Source: Opeltia flavorubescens (Eukaryota > Ascomycota > Lecanoromycetes > Teloschistales > Teloschistaceae). Taken from it: a stretch of 64,000 bases of DNA. Position 1 is the stretch's first letter; the number at the start of each line of letters is the position of its first letter. Under the pieces are notes generated by a model. That model saw nothing but the letters and a program-made list of their open reading frames with translations. It had not been told where the DNA came from and made no database searches. Both the position numbers and the translations under genes were made by a program. Below, one piece after another: positions 12,640 through 24,660 of this stretch. The stretch lies in the NCBI GenBank assembly GCA_000442125.1, contig KE546980.1, positions 806,001 to 870,000 of the forward strand, given 5' to 3'.

Positions 12640-13211
12640 TATTATTATAAACTCTATAGATTTAAACAAAAGTTTTAATAAATATTTATTTTAAAAAAGG
12701 TTGATTTATTTTACATATTATTTCGCTTTAATAATAATTATACCTTATAAAATTAACTGTATTACATTCGATAATAGGAGTTCCTTGCTTTATAAATTCT
12801 ATAAGTCCCGCTATTATAAGCCCTATAGATTTAAATAAAAGCTTTAGCGAATATTTATATTTAAAAAAAGTTGATCTATTTTTAATAGAAATTTATTTTA
12901 ATAATAATTATATCCTATAGAATTTATAGTACTATATTTAATAATAGGAATTTCTTATTTTATAAATTCTATAAATTCTAATATTATAAATTCTATAGAT
13001 TTAAATAAAAACTTTAATAAATATTTATATTTATAAACCCCGCTATTATAAACTTTATAGATTTAAATAAAGATTTTAGCGAATATTTATATTTAAAAAA
13101 AAGTTAATCTATATTTAATATTAATTTATTTTTATAATAGTTATATTTTCTAAAATTAATAACGTTATATTCAGTAATAGAAATTTTTTATTTTATAAAT
13201 TTTATAAGCCC
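12640..13211. repeat. About 170-bp tandem repeat array, roughly 3.3 units
   Basis: The landmark CTATAGATTTAAA recurs at 12654, 12823 and 12993 (spacing 169 and 170), with a further, more diverged landmark at about 13054 in a partial unit. Each unit also carries AATATTTAT and GTTGATCTATTTT-like motifs at the same offset. Units differ mainly by C/T and G/A changes. The array stops exactly at the start of the 501-bp LTR at 13212. Given that LTR's orientation, it would lie just inside the 5' LTR of a minus-strand element, so it may be a repeated leader region. This is inference. Confidence 0.75.
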
Positions 13212-13712
13212 TATAAAAAGGATATAATAGTAGGCAAACTATATAGAAATATAAACTATAATCTAGCGTCTTATTATTATATATACGGAACTATATATAG
13301 AAAATATATATATATTAATATCTAGAAAGCTATAAATATTAAAGGGAATTCCCCTAATTATAAAAACCCCCTTTCCTATTAATATAATATAGCGATAAAG
13401 TATTTTAGCCGAAATTATATAACGGTTCTATAAATTTATAATAAACTAGACTATTTTTAATTATATTAATATCCTTTTTCTTATAATAGTATTTTTACTA
13501 TTTTATAATTAGGCGAAATATATATAATAAATAGCTAAATCTCTTATATAAAGCGTATATATTTAGGCGCGTATTAGTTAAATTAATAATTTAAAAATTC
13601 GCGATACTAATATATATTTATATATAAAACGTTTTATTATTATATATAAAATATATAAATAGCTTTACTTTATCTACTTAAAACTATTTGGTCTTAATAT
13701 TAATATTAGTTA
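13212..13712 (-). repeat. 501-bp LTR of the Gypsy family, copy D
   Basis: Same length and orientation as the LTR at 35830-36330 and reverse-oriented to 6298-6798. Edges are TATAAAAAGG (left) and TTAGTTA (right). It is not followed by the 3' non-coding Gypsy sequence seen next to LTRs A and B. To its right lies CTAG and then sequence like the outer end of repeat X. It may be a 5' LTR of a minus-strand copy or a solo LTR without a visible target duplication. Confidence 0.8.
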
Positions 13713-13745
13713 CTAGTATCGGGCCATCGTTCCGATTCGAATAGT
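13713..13745 (+). repeat. Repeat X outer-end fragment
   Basis: The stretch CTAGTATCGGGCCATCGTTCC matches the outer end of the X copy at 44579 (read in reverse: CTAGCACTGGGCCATCGTTCC) for about 30 bp and then diverges. Thirteen consecutive bases, GGGCCATCGTTCC, are identical. It begins directly at the edge of LTR D. Confidence 0.5.
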
Positions 13746-13804
13746 ATTAAATTTACTAAAGTAATAAACGAATTAAAAGTTATCGAAGTTTTAGTAAATT
13801 TAAT
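13746..13804. repeat. 15-bp perfect inverted repeat
   Basis: ATTAAATTTACTAAA at 13746-13760 and TTTAGTAAATTTAAT at 13790-13804 are perfect reverse complements with a 29-bp loop. It sits between the X fragment and the solo LTR. Function unknown. Confidence 0.7.
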
Positions 13805-13824
13805 TCAATAAATACTAAAATATC

Positions 13825-14021
13825 TGTTGAAATCACATATATGGAACACTGCTTGATTGACTAACCAGTGGGCTCTGCCCACTCTATATACAGATGAATC
13901 TGGTGGCTGGGGATACTCCCACACCAGTCTAACCCGATTGGGTAAGTGAGGCTCTGCTGAGGCTCTGCGGGAGTACCCGTCTTGGCATGCTTGGCGGTAT
14001 ACTGCTTGTATACTTTCAACA
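13825..14021. repeat. Solo LTR, 197 bp, essentially unmutated
   Basis: Begins TGTTGAAA and ends TTTCAACA, a perfect 8-bp inverted terminal repeat with the TG...CA rule kept. It is flanked by the 5-bp direct duplication ATATC (13820-13824 and 14022-14026). CpA and TpG are abundant, unlike everything around it. No internal sequence follows, so this is a solo LTR left by LTR-LTR recombination, or a terminal remnant. Absence of RIP is expected for a repeat this short, since RIP is known to need longer duplications. The insertion is younger than the last RIP of its surroundings, or it was simply skipped. The parent family is unknown; the element at 1-1765 is one candidate. Confidence 0.85.
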
Positions 14022-14324
14022 ATATCTAAAATTATACTTCGATAAAATTGTAATATTCCCGTATTTTTAATATATAAATATATATTATAGTAATAGATCG
14101 TATAATTCGTCGCTAATATTGAAACTAATTTTAAAAAAAATAAAATAATCGTTATAGTCGTTACGAAATGTTATAGAATAATACTAGCTGTTTTTTAAAT
14201 AATTAATCGATATTAATTAACTATTAATCTAATATTTAATAAAAATTTATATAGCGTTAAATAACTAGTCCTGCGCGCCTAAATTAACTCCAAGCTAGTA
14301 TAGACCAAAATCTATATAATAAAC
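14022..14324. other. Short tract with 6-bp hairpin before poly-T
   Basis: Mostly RIP-mutated sequence. From about 14262 it is less mutated and contains a perfect hairpin TATAGA-CCAAAA-TCTATA (14299-14316) with CTAG immediately on its left. On the minus strand this is a hairpin followed by CTAG, which superficially fits the hairpin plus CTRR end of a Helitron, but the spacing and the following base are not typical. Confidence 0.35.
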
Positions 14325-14345
14325 TTTTTTTTTTTTTTTTTTTTT
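14325..14345 (-). repeat. 21-nt poly-T (poly-A on the minus strand)
   Basis: An uninterrupted run of 21 T. On the minus strand it would be a poly-A tail ending an element that extends to higher coordinates. No LINE or SINE coding trace could be confirmed next to it. Confidence 0.6.
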
Positions 14346-16549
14346 AATTATTCGTAAATTCTTTTATAAATTTAATATTTTTTTTATAATTATCTATAAC
14401 TAACTGAATTATAAACAATATTCTATGAATTTTATTTAATATAAATTAGCCCGTATTATTTTTAAATATAGGATAACTAAATTTAAAACTATTTACTAAT
14501 TTGTCTACTACAGCGAGCTTACTATTTATTACTACTTTTCTTTAAGTAATTTCTTTAATAACGACTATAGCGGTTATAACTCTTATTATTACGAATACTA
14601 TAATCTTTAATTCTATTTCTAAAACTGCTAATACGAAGTTTATAACTATTAATTTAAAGACTAAACTAGTATATATATTATATATTAAAAGTAATTAAAT
14701 TTTTACTTTAATTTAATTTTTAATTCGGAGATATAAATCGATTAAAATAATTTTAATAATTTTTAAAAATAAATTATATACTTTAAATAATAAGTTATAA
14801 ATAATTTAGGCGTTAGTTAAATTAATTATTATAGTTATATAAAAAATTAAAATAAAAATAGAAATAATTATTATTATAGTTTTTTAAATAATTAAATTTT
14901 TAAATTTAAATTCGGAACTTACCGTAAATAAAAATTTATAATATAAAGTTATTATTATATAATATTATACTATAATTCCCGTATTTTTAAATAATAAAAA
15001 TAATAATTCGAATAGTAATAACTTAAACGCGCCTAAAACTAGTAGTCTAAAAACTCTAAATATAAAAATATATATTACCTATATAAAAAAGAAGATAAAA
15101 TAACTACTAACTATAATAGGAGTTATTATAAGAATCTCTAGATATTATAACTTTATTATAATTACCGGCGATTTATAATTAGGTTTATAATTCAGGCGTT
15201 TTAAATCCTAAAAAGGTTTATTATATCAAGTTAATACGCTAGATATTATTTAAATTATCAGATAGTTTAAAAAAAATCTTATATTAATCGCTATTAAGTA
15301 ATTTTAAGTTCTATCTATATTGAGCGAAAATTTATATTATAAAATTTTTATAACTATCTAATTATAACCGTCGGTAATAAAAAACTAATTAATTAAGAAA
15401 CGATTCTATTATAAGTTACGGGTAATATCGCTAAAATTCTATATATTTTATATAATAAAGGTAACGGGCCGTTTTTAGATTATATAATAGTATAAAGTAA
15501 TATTAATAACGTTTACGCTAAATACTACTATTAAAAGGCGAAACTAAACTATTTTTTTAGTAAAAATTCTATTACGATTTATTTTATTATAATTATTAAT
15601 TAATTATAGGCGCTTATAAAAATAAAGCCTATAATATAATAATAAACCTAAAATTCGCGAGAGCGTTTTTAATTAAAAAATATTATATAAAATATAAATA
15701 GCGAAAGATTTAAAAAACCGCGGAAAAAGTATAAAAATTAAAATAAAAGAAAGCGGTTTTAATAAATATAAAAGCGGTCTTAATAAACACGCTAGTATTA
15801 AAATAGAAATATCTTTTATAAAAGCTAGATTTAGATATAAAGCGACGAATAAAATATTAAAAAATAAAAAATAATAGCGCTTAATACGATGGTAATATTT
15901 ATATAGGCCGTAATATTTAAAATAATTTTATATAGTTTTATATCTATTTATAGTTAATTAGATTAATAGATATTATTACCTCTATAAAAAAAATAAAATT
16001 ATTAGAATATAGTATTAAAAAAAAGGAGACGAGTTTAAAATAAGCCTAAAAACGAATCGAGTTTTAGAAATAATTTATAGTAGAGTAATTAAATATTAAG
16101 TAATATTTATAGAAATTATATTTCGGGTATAATAAAAGGTCGAAATCGGCTAAAACTATTATAAAGGTAGATATTAAACTAGACAACTTTTTTAATAATT
16201 TATAATATAATAAATTCGACGGTTACTTATAAAGTCTTTTCTTTTTAAAATAAAATATAACTATTTTAGTAGTTTTAAAATAAGAGTTCTATTATAATAA
16301 AAAATTAGTTTTAATATTATTTTAAAAAGTAAATATTAGTATTAAATTTAGGATTACTTTAATAGTTTATATAAATTTGATATTACTTTAATAGTTTTTT
16401 TTTTAAATTTTTAAATTATAATAGTTATTTCTTTTATAATAATAACTTTAGTATAATATAAAATAAAATAAAATAATAGAATTTATACCGGCCGTTTTAT
16501 TAATATTTTTAATTATATTAAATTCTTTAAAAATTCTTTTAAATCTATA
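14346..16549. other. Uncharacterised transposon-like region
   Basis: RIP-mutated. Plus-strand patches with few stop triplets occur around 15080-15650 and 16000-16260, suggesting former coding sequence, but no domain is identifiable. It may be the 3' part of the neighbouring Helitron, or a separate element ending in the poly-T run at 14325-14345. Confidence 0.35.
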
Positions 16550-19450
16550 ATAAAATATATATTATATATTTATAATATCTATAATTCGAAATAAAGCTAT
16601 ATATAATTATTTATATAAAAAAATAGATATTTAAAAATCTAAATCGATATAGTTTAATACTTACCCTTATAATTTATTAATAGTTATAGCGAATATAAAT
16701 TAAATTAAAAATTACTTTTTATTTATAATAATACCTATTAATTCGCTTTTTAAAGTTATTTGTAAAATATAATAAATTAAACGTTTCTAACTATAAAAGA
16801 TACTATTAATAATTCGACTTTTAATAATATTATAACTAATATATATTATTTTTAAATAAGTCCTATTTATTATACTATCTTTAAAATAAATAATATAGAT
16901 TAATATTATTAAAATATCGATTTTTAGCTTTAGCTTTAAAAATACTAAATTTTTAAATTTAAAGGTATTTAGCTAATTTGGTAGTACCTTTTCGATTTTA
17001 AACCGGCGTTTATTTTAATTATAAAAGTTAAAGTTATAATATATTTTTAATTCTCTATATAAGTCTTATAATAGCTTTTAATTTAAAAAATTAATTATTT
17101 TATTATATATTCTTAAAATCGTGTAGTTTTAAAAGAGATTTAGATTATATTATAAATTATAAAGCTTTTAAATTAAATAGATATATTTTTAAAGGTTTTA
17201 AAGATTTATTATTTAATTAATTTTATTTAAAAGTAAAATTATATTATATAAATTCCGGTTATAAAATATTTTTTTTAATTGTTATATAAATTAAATTTTA
17301 GTAATATTATATTAAATCTATATATTTTAAATTAAATATAACCAATTTAAATAATATTAAATAGAATACTATTAAATATTCGCTTTTATAATAGCACTTT
17401 TAAAATCGGTAGATATAATTAGAAGAATCTATATAAAATCGCTATTAAAAATTACCTATTTCCTTTTAAAAGAAACATCTTTATTATATATAATATATAG
17501 CGTATAATTAACCGCTATAAAATAATAGCTTTATTATATAGAAATCTTATTTTAAATAATTATTATTACTTTTTAAAATAGATTACTAAGCTTTAAACTT
17601 CGGCTAATAAAATATAAAAAATTATTTAATATATTAATAAAAATTTAAAGTAAAAATATAATATTTAAATATTAAGGAATAATAATATAATAATATTAAA
17701 GGATATAATATAAATAACAACTTCGCTATAAATATAAAAATAATAATATAGGGTTTAATATAAAAAGGTTTTACTTATACTAACCGGCTTTTAAAAAAAA
17801 AGTCGATTTCTATTTATAAACTTTGAAATAATATAATTATATACCGTTTATTATTTATTATTTAACTTTAACTAGTTCTCTTTAAATAGTCGCTATTATT
17901 TATTAGTATTATAATTTTATTCCGCTGTTATTAAAAGATATCTAATAATTTAACCCTGATTATATTTATAAAGCTATAGCTAAAATTATTTTAAAGTTTT
18001 ATTTTAATCTATAAAAAAATATTATATTTAATATAATCTATAATTTTATTTAAAATATTTAAAATCTTTTAAAATTCTAAAGCGCCCTATATTAAATTAA
18101 AACTTTAAATTATTATAAATTAATTTCTAAAACTATTTTTAAAGCTATTATAAATAGTTTAATATATTATAAATATATATTATAATAAAAAGATTTTATA
18201 GCTATTTCCCTTATATAAATATAAATAATTCCTTAAAATAATATTTCTATTTAAAATTGTCGGATATTAAATTACAGGTAAAATATATTATTTAAAAGGT
18301 ATTATATATAATTTTTTTATATATTTAAAAATAAATAAATAATTTTATACTAAAAACTTTTAAAAATAACCGTAAAAAATAATACTATTCCTTTATAATA
18401 GAATTATAATAATATATATAACCGATTAAAATACTTTTTTTTTAGAATTTCTAATAATTTTTTTTTTATATATAATATTCTAGAAAGTCCTAATATAGGA
18501 TATTATAGCTATTTTTATTTTTAGTATATATTTAAACTATTTTATTAAAGTTAAAATTATATTTTCTATTTATTAAATAAGTATATTATTTAGAATTTTA
18601 TCTAAAAATATAACCTAATATATTTTTTTATAGTAAAAATAAAGTTTTTAAATTAATAATTATTTTTAATAGTTTTAATATTTAAAGAACTTTTAATATA
18701 TTTATAATAGACTTATAACTTTACTATTTAACTACTATATTATTTTATTATCTTTATTATTTTCCTCGATTATTATAATAATTTTATAATTATAACCTTT
18801 ATAAATATATTTATAAATATATTAAACTATTTTAAAACCGAAATAAACTTTAATATTAATATAATAATTATATTAATTATTAAAATAAAAATTATAAAAT
18901 ATAATCTACTAATTATTAAAAATAAAGAAATTACTTTTTTTTATCTAGGTATAATTATTATTANGTCGCTAGTAATTAGAGTAACTATTATTAAAAAGAT
19001 TAGTTTTTTTTTAAAATAGTTTAAAAAACTTTTTTAAATATTACTTTAGACTATCACTAAAGGTTTTAATTATATAAAAAATATTAGGATATATATTACT
19101 ATATAATTTATATATTATAAATTCCTATATAATTCTAGTTAAAGAACTATTAAAATTTAATTTAAGGAGTAATAACTTAATAATAATTATTAAATCGATT
19201 AAATTTATATTTTAAAATATATCTTTATAATTAATAAAAATCAATAAATATATATAAAAAAGCCCTTATTTTTAATATTTAATTATTTATACCCGTTTTA
19301 AAAACTTTTTAAAAATACCGGCTTTAACTTTTTTTAATAACGCTTTTTTCTAGATATTAAAAAGTTTTATAATAATATTAAAATATATTATAGCTTACTA
19401 ATTTAGTTTTAATATTTTAATAATTTTAGGCTACTTTAAGTTAATAGTTA
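16550..19450 (-). pseudogene. Helitron Rep-helicase remnant
   Basis: Minus-strand remains of a rolling-circle transposon protein. At about 18788-18840 the minus strand reads YIYKYIYKG, close to the known fungal and plant Helitron Rep motif (KY-x-x-KYI-x-KG), followed by an acidic stretch and a region like the segment after it in Helitron proteins. At about 17340-17460 the minus strand resembles the SF1 (Pif1-like) helicase region around motifs II-III: phenylalanine, serine or glycine, Asp-Phe, then glutamine-isoleucine-leucine. Near 16560-16700 there is weak similarity to the C-terminal helicase motif. Rep upstream of helicase is the Helitron order. The gene is destroyed by many RIP stop codons. 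The Rep HUH motif could not be made out and the ends are not defined. Confidence 0.6.
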
Positions 19451-19479
19451 TTATTAAAAATGGAGAAAATCGACTATAA

Positions 19480-19990
19480 TATTATATAATAGCGTATAAA
19501 TCTATTATTGCTATATACCTTTGGACTCGCCTCTGTTATTCTAATAGCATACGAAATTGTTGCTAACAGGAGCATATTACATATCGTATTTTAGCAGACC
19601 GTATCTTTGAATTATCTACACGCATATTATAAGTAAATAATTCGAAGATACAATTATTTAAGATAGTATTATATTAAATTTAAATAAAGTATTAATATTT
19701 ATAGCGCGTAATATTTGGCTTCTAACAACTTTTATTTAATATACTACTAACGATATAGTGCTAGATATCCTAAATTAAGATTTCGCCTTTATAAATTGTA
19801 TATAAATATTGTATAGAGCGTTATAGTTAGTAATATTAAGCTAACAGGTGATCACGTAAAGTTATACTTATCCTATTATATTTCGGAAAAACCTCTTATT
19901 AAAAGGATATTAAAGGCCTATTAATAGTATTAGTTAAAAAGTATTATATAAACCTATAGATATTATATAATATTGTAAATAACTAGGATA
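19480..19990. other. Less mutated island
   Basis: CpA/TpG are retained, for example around TTTGGACTCGCCTCTG and CAGGTGATCACG. No reading frame or known repeat is recognisable. It lies just upstream (in Helitron sense) of the Helitron remnant and left of the 45-bp tandem array, so it could be a boundary between two insertions. Confidence 0.45.
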
Positions 19991-20047
19991 CGATATTTCT
20001 ACCAAACTTTCCTATTATATCGGTATAATAAATACAGTACTTATTTT

Positions 20048-20240
20048 TATACTAAAGCCCGCATTATCGTTGTAGTATCTATTACCCTTTATACTAAAGC
20101 CGATATTATTATTGTAATCCTTTTTAGTACCTATTATACTAAAGTCTATATTATCGTTATAATCCTATTTAGTACCTACTATATTAAAGTCTATATTATT
20201 ATTATAATTCTTTTTAGTACCTGCTATACTAAAACTTTTT
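20048..20240. repeat. 45-bp tandem repeat, about 4 units
   Basis: The landmark ACTAAAG (once ATTAAAG, last unit ACTAAAA) recurs at 20051, 20093, 20138, 20183 and 20228, with spacings of 42, 45, 45 and 45. Units share a TATTATCGTTATAATC-like core and a TTTAGTACCT segment. Because the unit is a multiple of three, it may have encoded a 15-residue repeat on one strand. No frame is open now. Confidence 0.8.
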
Positions 20241-23200
20241 TTATTATTATAAATATCGGCGTATTCCGTAGTTCTTTTATATTATAGGGGTAGATATCTA
20301 CTAACTTCTAGTTATAATTCGAACCTTAGGCGAAATTATTTTATAGTATTATTACGTAATAGTTTAGTATTATTAAGAGATAATTAGTAATTTATTCTAT
20401 ATATAATCTAGGGCCTTATAGTATATCTACCTATTTTTTTACCGCTTTTTATCTATAACTTAATTCTATAATTTATTTATTATAGCTATAGGCCTATAGC
20501 TTTAATATCTTTTAGGGCTTTAAAAGAGTAAAGGATATCTAGTTAGATTATTAAAAATTAGGATATATATATTCTAATATTAGCCTAGTATCTTTTTTAG
20601 AATTTAAAGGAGTATATTATTAATATTAGACTATTAAAATTTATTTTTTAAATATATACGTAATTATCGATAATTAGATTAGATTATAAAAGTTCGTTAT
20701 TTAAATATATACGTGTTAGTATCTTATAGTAGTAAGTATTAATTATAAAATTATACCTTTAATAAAAAATTTCCGGTATTATAAATTCTATTTTAAAGTT
20801 TAATAGCTAGATATATAGATTAAAGAATATATATAAACTAAACTAATATTTAAAAGAAAAAAGATAGTATTAGATTATATATATATTATACCTTTTATTT
20901 TCCTACCCTATATAGCACGAATAGAATCTTGTTTATAAATAAGCTGAATTATTATTATAATATTATTAAACGAGAAGAACTCTAAAAAGCTATAAGAAAC
21001 TATAAGAAAAAGGAAAAAAAGTATAAAAAAGCTATAAAAAAGGGTATAAAAGAGTATTAGAAAAGTTATAAGAAATAAAGAAAAGCTAGACTATTAAATA
21101 AAATAGCTTTAGAGTAGTATAAATAGTAATAGGCAGCTATAAAGTTTATATAAATATAGTAGGTATCGAATAGATACTATAGGCGTTAGATAGATAATAC
21201 TAGATATTTTAGAAAGAAAAAAAAAATTAGCTAGCTAGAATATAAATTAAAGGCCTCGTTTTACTATAAAAAAAAAAAAAAAAAAAATATAAAAAAAGGG
21301 AAAAAATAAAAGCGCGCGTATAGATTTAGGATTTTTCGCTTCTTTAATACTTTTACTATTAATTAGCTTTTATTATATCTAGTATTTATTATATCCAGTT
21401 TATTACTTTAATACGCTCTTAGTAACGTATTTAAAGCTTCTTTAACGCGCTAAAAACCGTGCTTTAACGCGAACCGAATATATATAGAATATTAAATAAA
21501 AGGAGTTAATAAAGGGATATATAGTATAATATATTAATAGGACGCGAAAAACGCGCCTATACTTCTTTTAATATATAGGAACGCGTGCTTTAAACTTATT
21601 ATAATTTATAGTAATATATAAAAAGGGAGTAATATTATAGATTTTCTATTTATCAGGGCTTCTAGATAGTATACTATAATACCTCTTTTTTAATATCTAG
21701 GGGAAGAATACTATATAAAGTAGTTTTCTAAATATAAAGCTATTAATCGTAGATAGATATACTATAAATTTTTATATATATAATCTATTACTTAATTAAA
21801 TCTATTTAAACGACTTTAAAAATTAATATATATTAGTTAAAGAATTAAACTTTGCTAGTCGGATTTAAAAAAAAGATATTCTTATTTTATATTTAATATA
21901 TAATCTAGCTATACTTATAAAATACTTCTAGCTATTTATATTTTATTACTTATTTTTTTTATATCTAGAAGTAGTATATTAGAGGATAATATTATACTAT
22001 ATAAAATTAATAGTTTTAGAGATTAAATAGATTAAATTCTTTATTAGCTTTAAATACTACTATAATAGAATATATCTAGTTTTAATATTAAGGATAAAAA
22101 TAATAAAGCTATAGATAAAATATTTTAAAAGATATTCGTAGATAGTAGATAAAAAGGAAAATAATAGGGGGAAAAAAGTATAAGGTAGATAGATAAAGAT
22201 TTAGATTTTTATATATTTAGTATATATACCTTTAATATATAGACTACTATTCTTTTTTTACTAAATTAAAGGAAATTAAATTTTATTATAATATTTTCTA
22301 TATAAATTAAATATTATAATCGTAATATAATAAAAAAGAATTCCTTTTATATTTTAAAGAAACCGCCCTAGCCTTTTACTTCTAATATATATAAAGAATA
22401 TAATATTTTTTAACTTTAATAGTAGGTAAACTTACGATATCTATAATTTTAGAAAACTTTTAATATAATATATTTAATACCGGATTATAAAAATCGGCTG
22501 TTTTATTTAAAGCCTCGACTATAATAACTTTTATAAAAAGTATCTTCTAACGAGTAGTAAACTTATATAGAAATATCTTATTAATTCTTCCTAAATATCG
22601 TTTATAAATAGTTATAAAATCTCTAATTTTAAAAGTTATACGATACTCCGATACTCTAAATATTTATAGTTAATATATTAGAAAGATAATAGCGTAAAAT
22701 ATAGATAATAGGTATTAGGATCTGTATTAAAAGATAGAAAATAATATTAAAAATAATACGGATTTACGGATTAGTAAAGCTAAACTTATTATATTATTAG
22801 ATATAAGTTTAGTATAGGATAATATTCGGTTTATAATAATTCTATTTATAGGTATTATATAATATAATAAAAAAAAAACGATCTTTTATAACTGGTATAA
22901 TAAGTATAGGTTATTTAAAAATTTATTTAATAAAGCCTGCCTAAAAATATCCAATCGCTATTAGGTATAAGTATTAAAGATTATCGACGGTAGTAATTTT
23001 AGATTCGTTACTATCTTTTCCTTCGATATTTAAATTATATTTTAATTAGGGTAATAAGTTTATAAGAAGCGATAGATATATATAATAGATTAATAAAATA
23101 TATTACGATAGAATCGATTCGTTCTTTAAATATAAACCAGCTAAAATAAACCGTAGGTATTACTAGAAGTTTTTTTTTAAAGAAATGGCTTAATAACGTC

Positions 23201-24560
23201 GTATTTATTAGTTTTTAGTATAATAAATTTATATTTTTTTTAAAAAATTAGTAAAAATAGTATTAAAATGGTATAAGATAAAGGGAATCTATTTACCGGT
23301 ATTTATCTTTATTTATAAAAGTAGTATAATTATTTAGTATAGTATATTCGCTTATAATATTAGTAAAGTAGAGTATAGTATAGATATTAAATTTCGATTA
23401 TATATTATAATATAAAAGAACTTTTTTTATATAGTCTCTATCGATTATAAAGGTTTTTATTAGCTAATTTTTTTTAAAAAGGCTAGCGTCTAATCTATTA
23501 TCGGTAGTATTAATAAAAAGCTTATTTTTAAAATCGATCGAATCTTATTAAAAGGGAATAACTAGGGTAATAAACTTTTAAAAGCTTAGGCTTTTTCTAT
23601 AATAAAAGTTTAGTATAAATAATAATAATATATATTTATATAAACGTTAAAAGACTTTTTTATTTTATTTAAAATATTAATCTATTTTAGTTCTACTTTT
23701 AAATATTACTTAAAGCGCTAGAATAATTATATTACTTTTTATAATATTTATATAGTATTAAATAATATAATCGATTAGATTTATTTTTAAATAATAAATT
23801 ATAGTAGCTTTAATAGCGTTTAGATAAATAGGCTCGATAAATAAAAATTTAAGCTATAGCTTTAAAAGAATAGGATTAATAATTAATAACCGAGTTTATT
23901 TTTATATATAATAGCTTCGAAGATAATAAAAAGGATTTTATAATATTATTTACTAAATAAATAAATTAATTAACTTTTTAATATCCTATAGAATACCTAG
24001 AGTAATAGATAAATATTACTTATACCGGGAGGAAATTAAAAGCTTTTTAATATTATATAATAAACTATTTAAATTTTAAATATAAGAATAGTATTAAATA
24101 AAAGCGTAAAAGATTATTTTACTATACCGGTATATTTAGAATATATAATATCTATAAACCTAGACCGGATAAAATCTAATAAAAGAGTAATATTAACTAG
24201 CGGAGATTGCTTATTTTTTATACTTATTAAATATAATATTAGTAGAATAATAGATTAAATAATCGGGAAAATATTTACTTAAGCTATTAAAATATATATC
24301 GGCTTTTATCCTATTAACCCGGCCTAATATATCACCTTTAGCCCTTTTATATAATACTCGATAATAAACTCTAATATTAGTATAGATATTAAATACTAAA
24401 TTTCCTTTTTCTAATTTAGTAATAAGGTATTTTATATATCTATAATTAGCTAGAGGCGATATAAATATAGAATTTATAGTTTATTAAAGTATATTTACTA
24501 TAAAAATAATAGTATAAACGTAAATAAATATCTTCTAGCTATCTATATTTATACTAATAC
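20241..24560 (+). other. Unidentified element, plus-strand coding traces
   Basis: RIP-mutated region in which the plus strand keeps long codon-like stretches interrupted mostly by TAG/TAA (mutated Gln or Trp codons). At about 20960-21260 the trace is very Lys/Arg/Glu-rich and coiled-coil-like, followed by a 20-nt poly-A run (21268-21287). From about 23240 to 24560 a hydrophobic and basic trace continues in one frame for several hundred codons. I do not recognise the family. A DNA transposon or other large element is likely, but nothing distinguishes a transposase from another protein. Confidence 0.35.
21268..21287. repeat. 20-nt poly-A run
   Basis: Uninterrupted A run at the end of the Lys-rich plus-strand trace. 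It could be mutated lysine codons as easily as a retroposon tail. Confidence 0.6.
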
Positions 24561-24660
24561 CTTCGTTAAGTTGTACTAGGCCGGGTTATAACGTTTGAAT
24601 AATATTATAAAGATTGCTAGTATATAGTCCTAATATTAAAGGGAAAATATTTGCTTTTCT
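24561..24660. other. Small less mutated island
   Basis: TpG-containing words (GTTGTAC, GTTTGAAT, GATTGC, ATTTGC) cluster here against a background that lacks them. It may mark a junction between two elements. Confidence 0.35.

Noticed and set aside
12427-12669. 80-codon minus-strand ATG frame
   Set aside because: Composition is Ile/Phe/Asn/Tyr/Lys only, as random AT-rich sequence gives. It runs into the 170-bp tandem array and has no recognisable domain.
20048-20240. CRISPR-like array
   Set aside because: Units are contiguous tandem repeats without unique spacers, and the setting is eukaryotic RIP sequence.
20300-20330. Second tRNA-like T arm (TTCGAA near 20306)
   Set aside because: The flanking bases do not pair even allowing for RIP, and no acceptor or D arm is present at the right distance.
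21268-21287. Poly-A run as a LINE or SINE tail
   Set aside because: It follows a Lys-rich codon trace and can be mutated lysine codons. No target duplication or LINE coding trace was found beside it.
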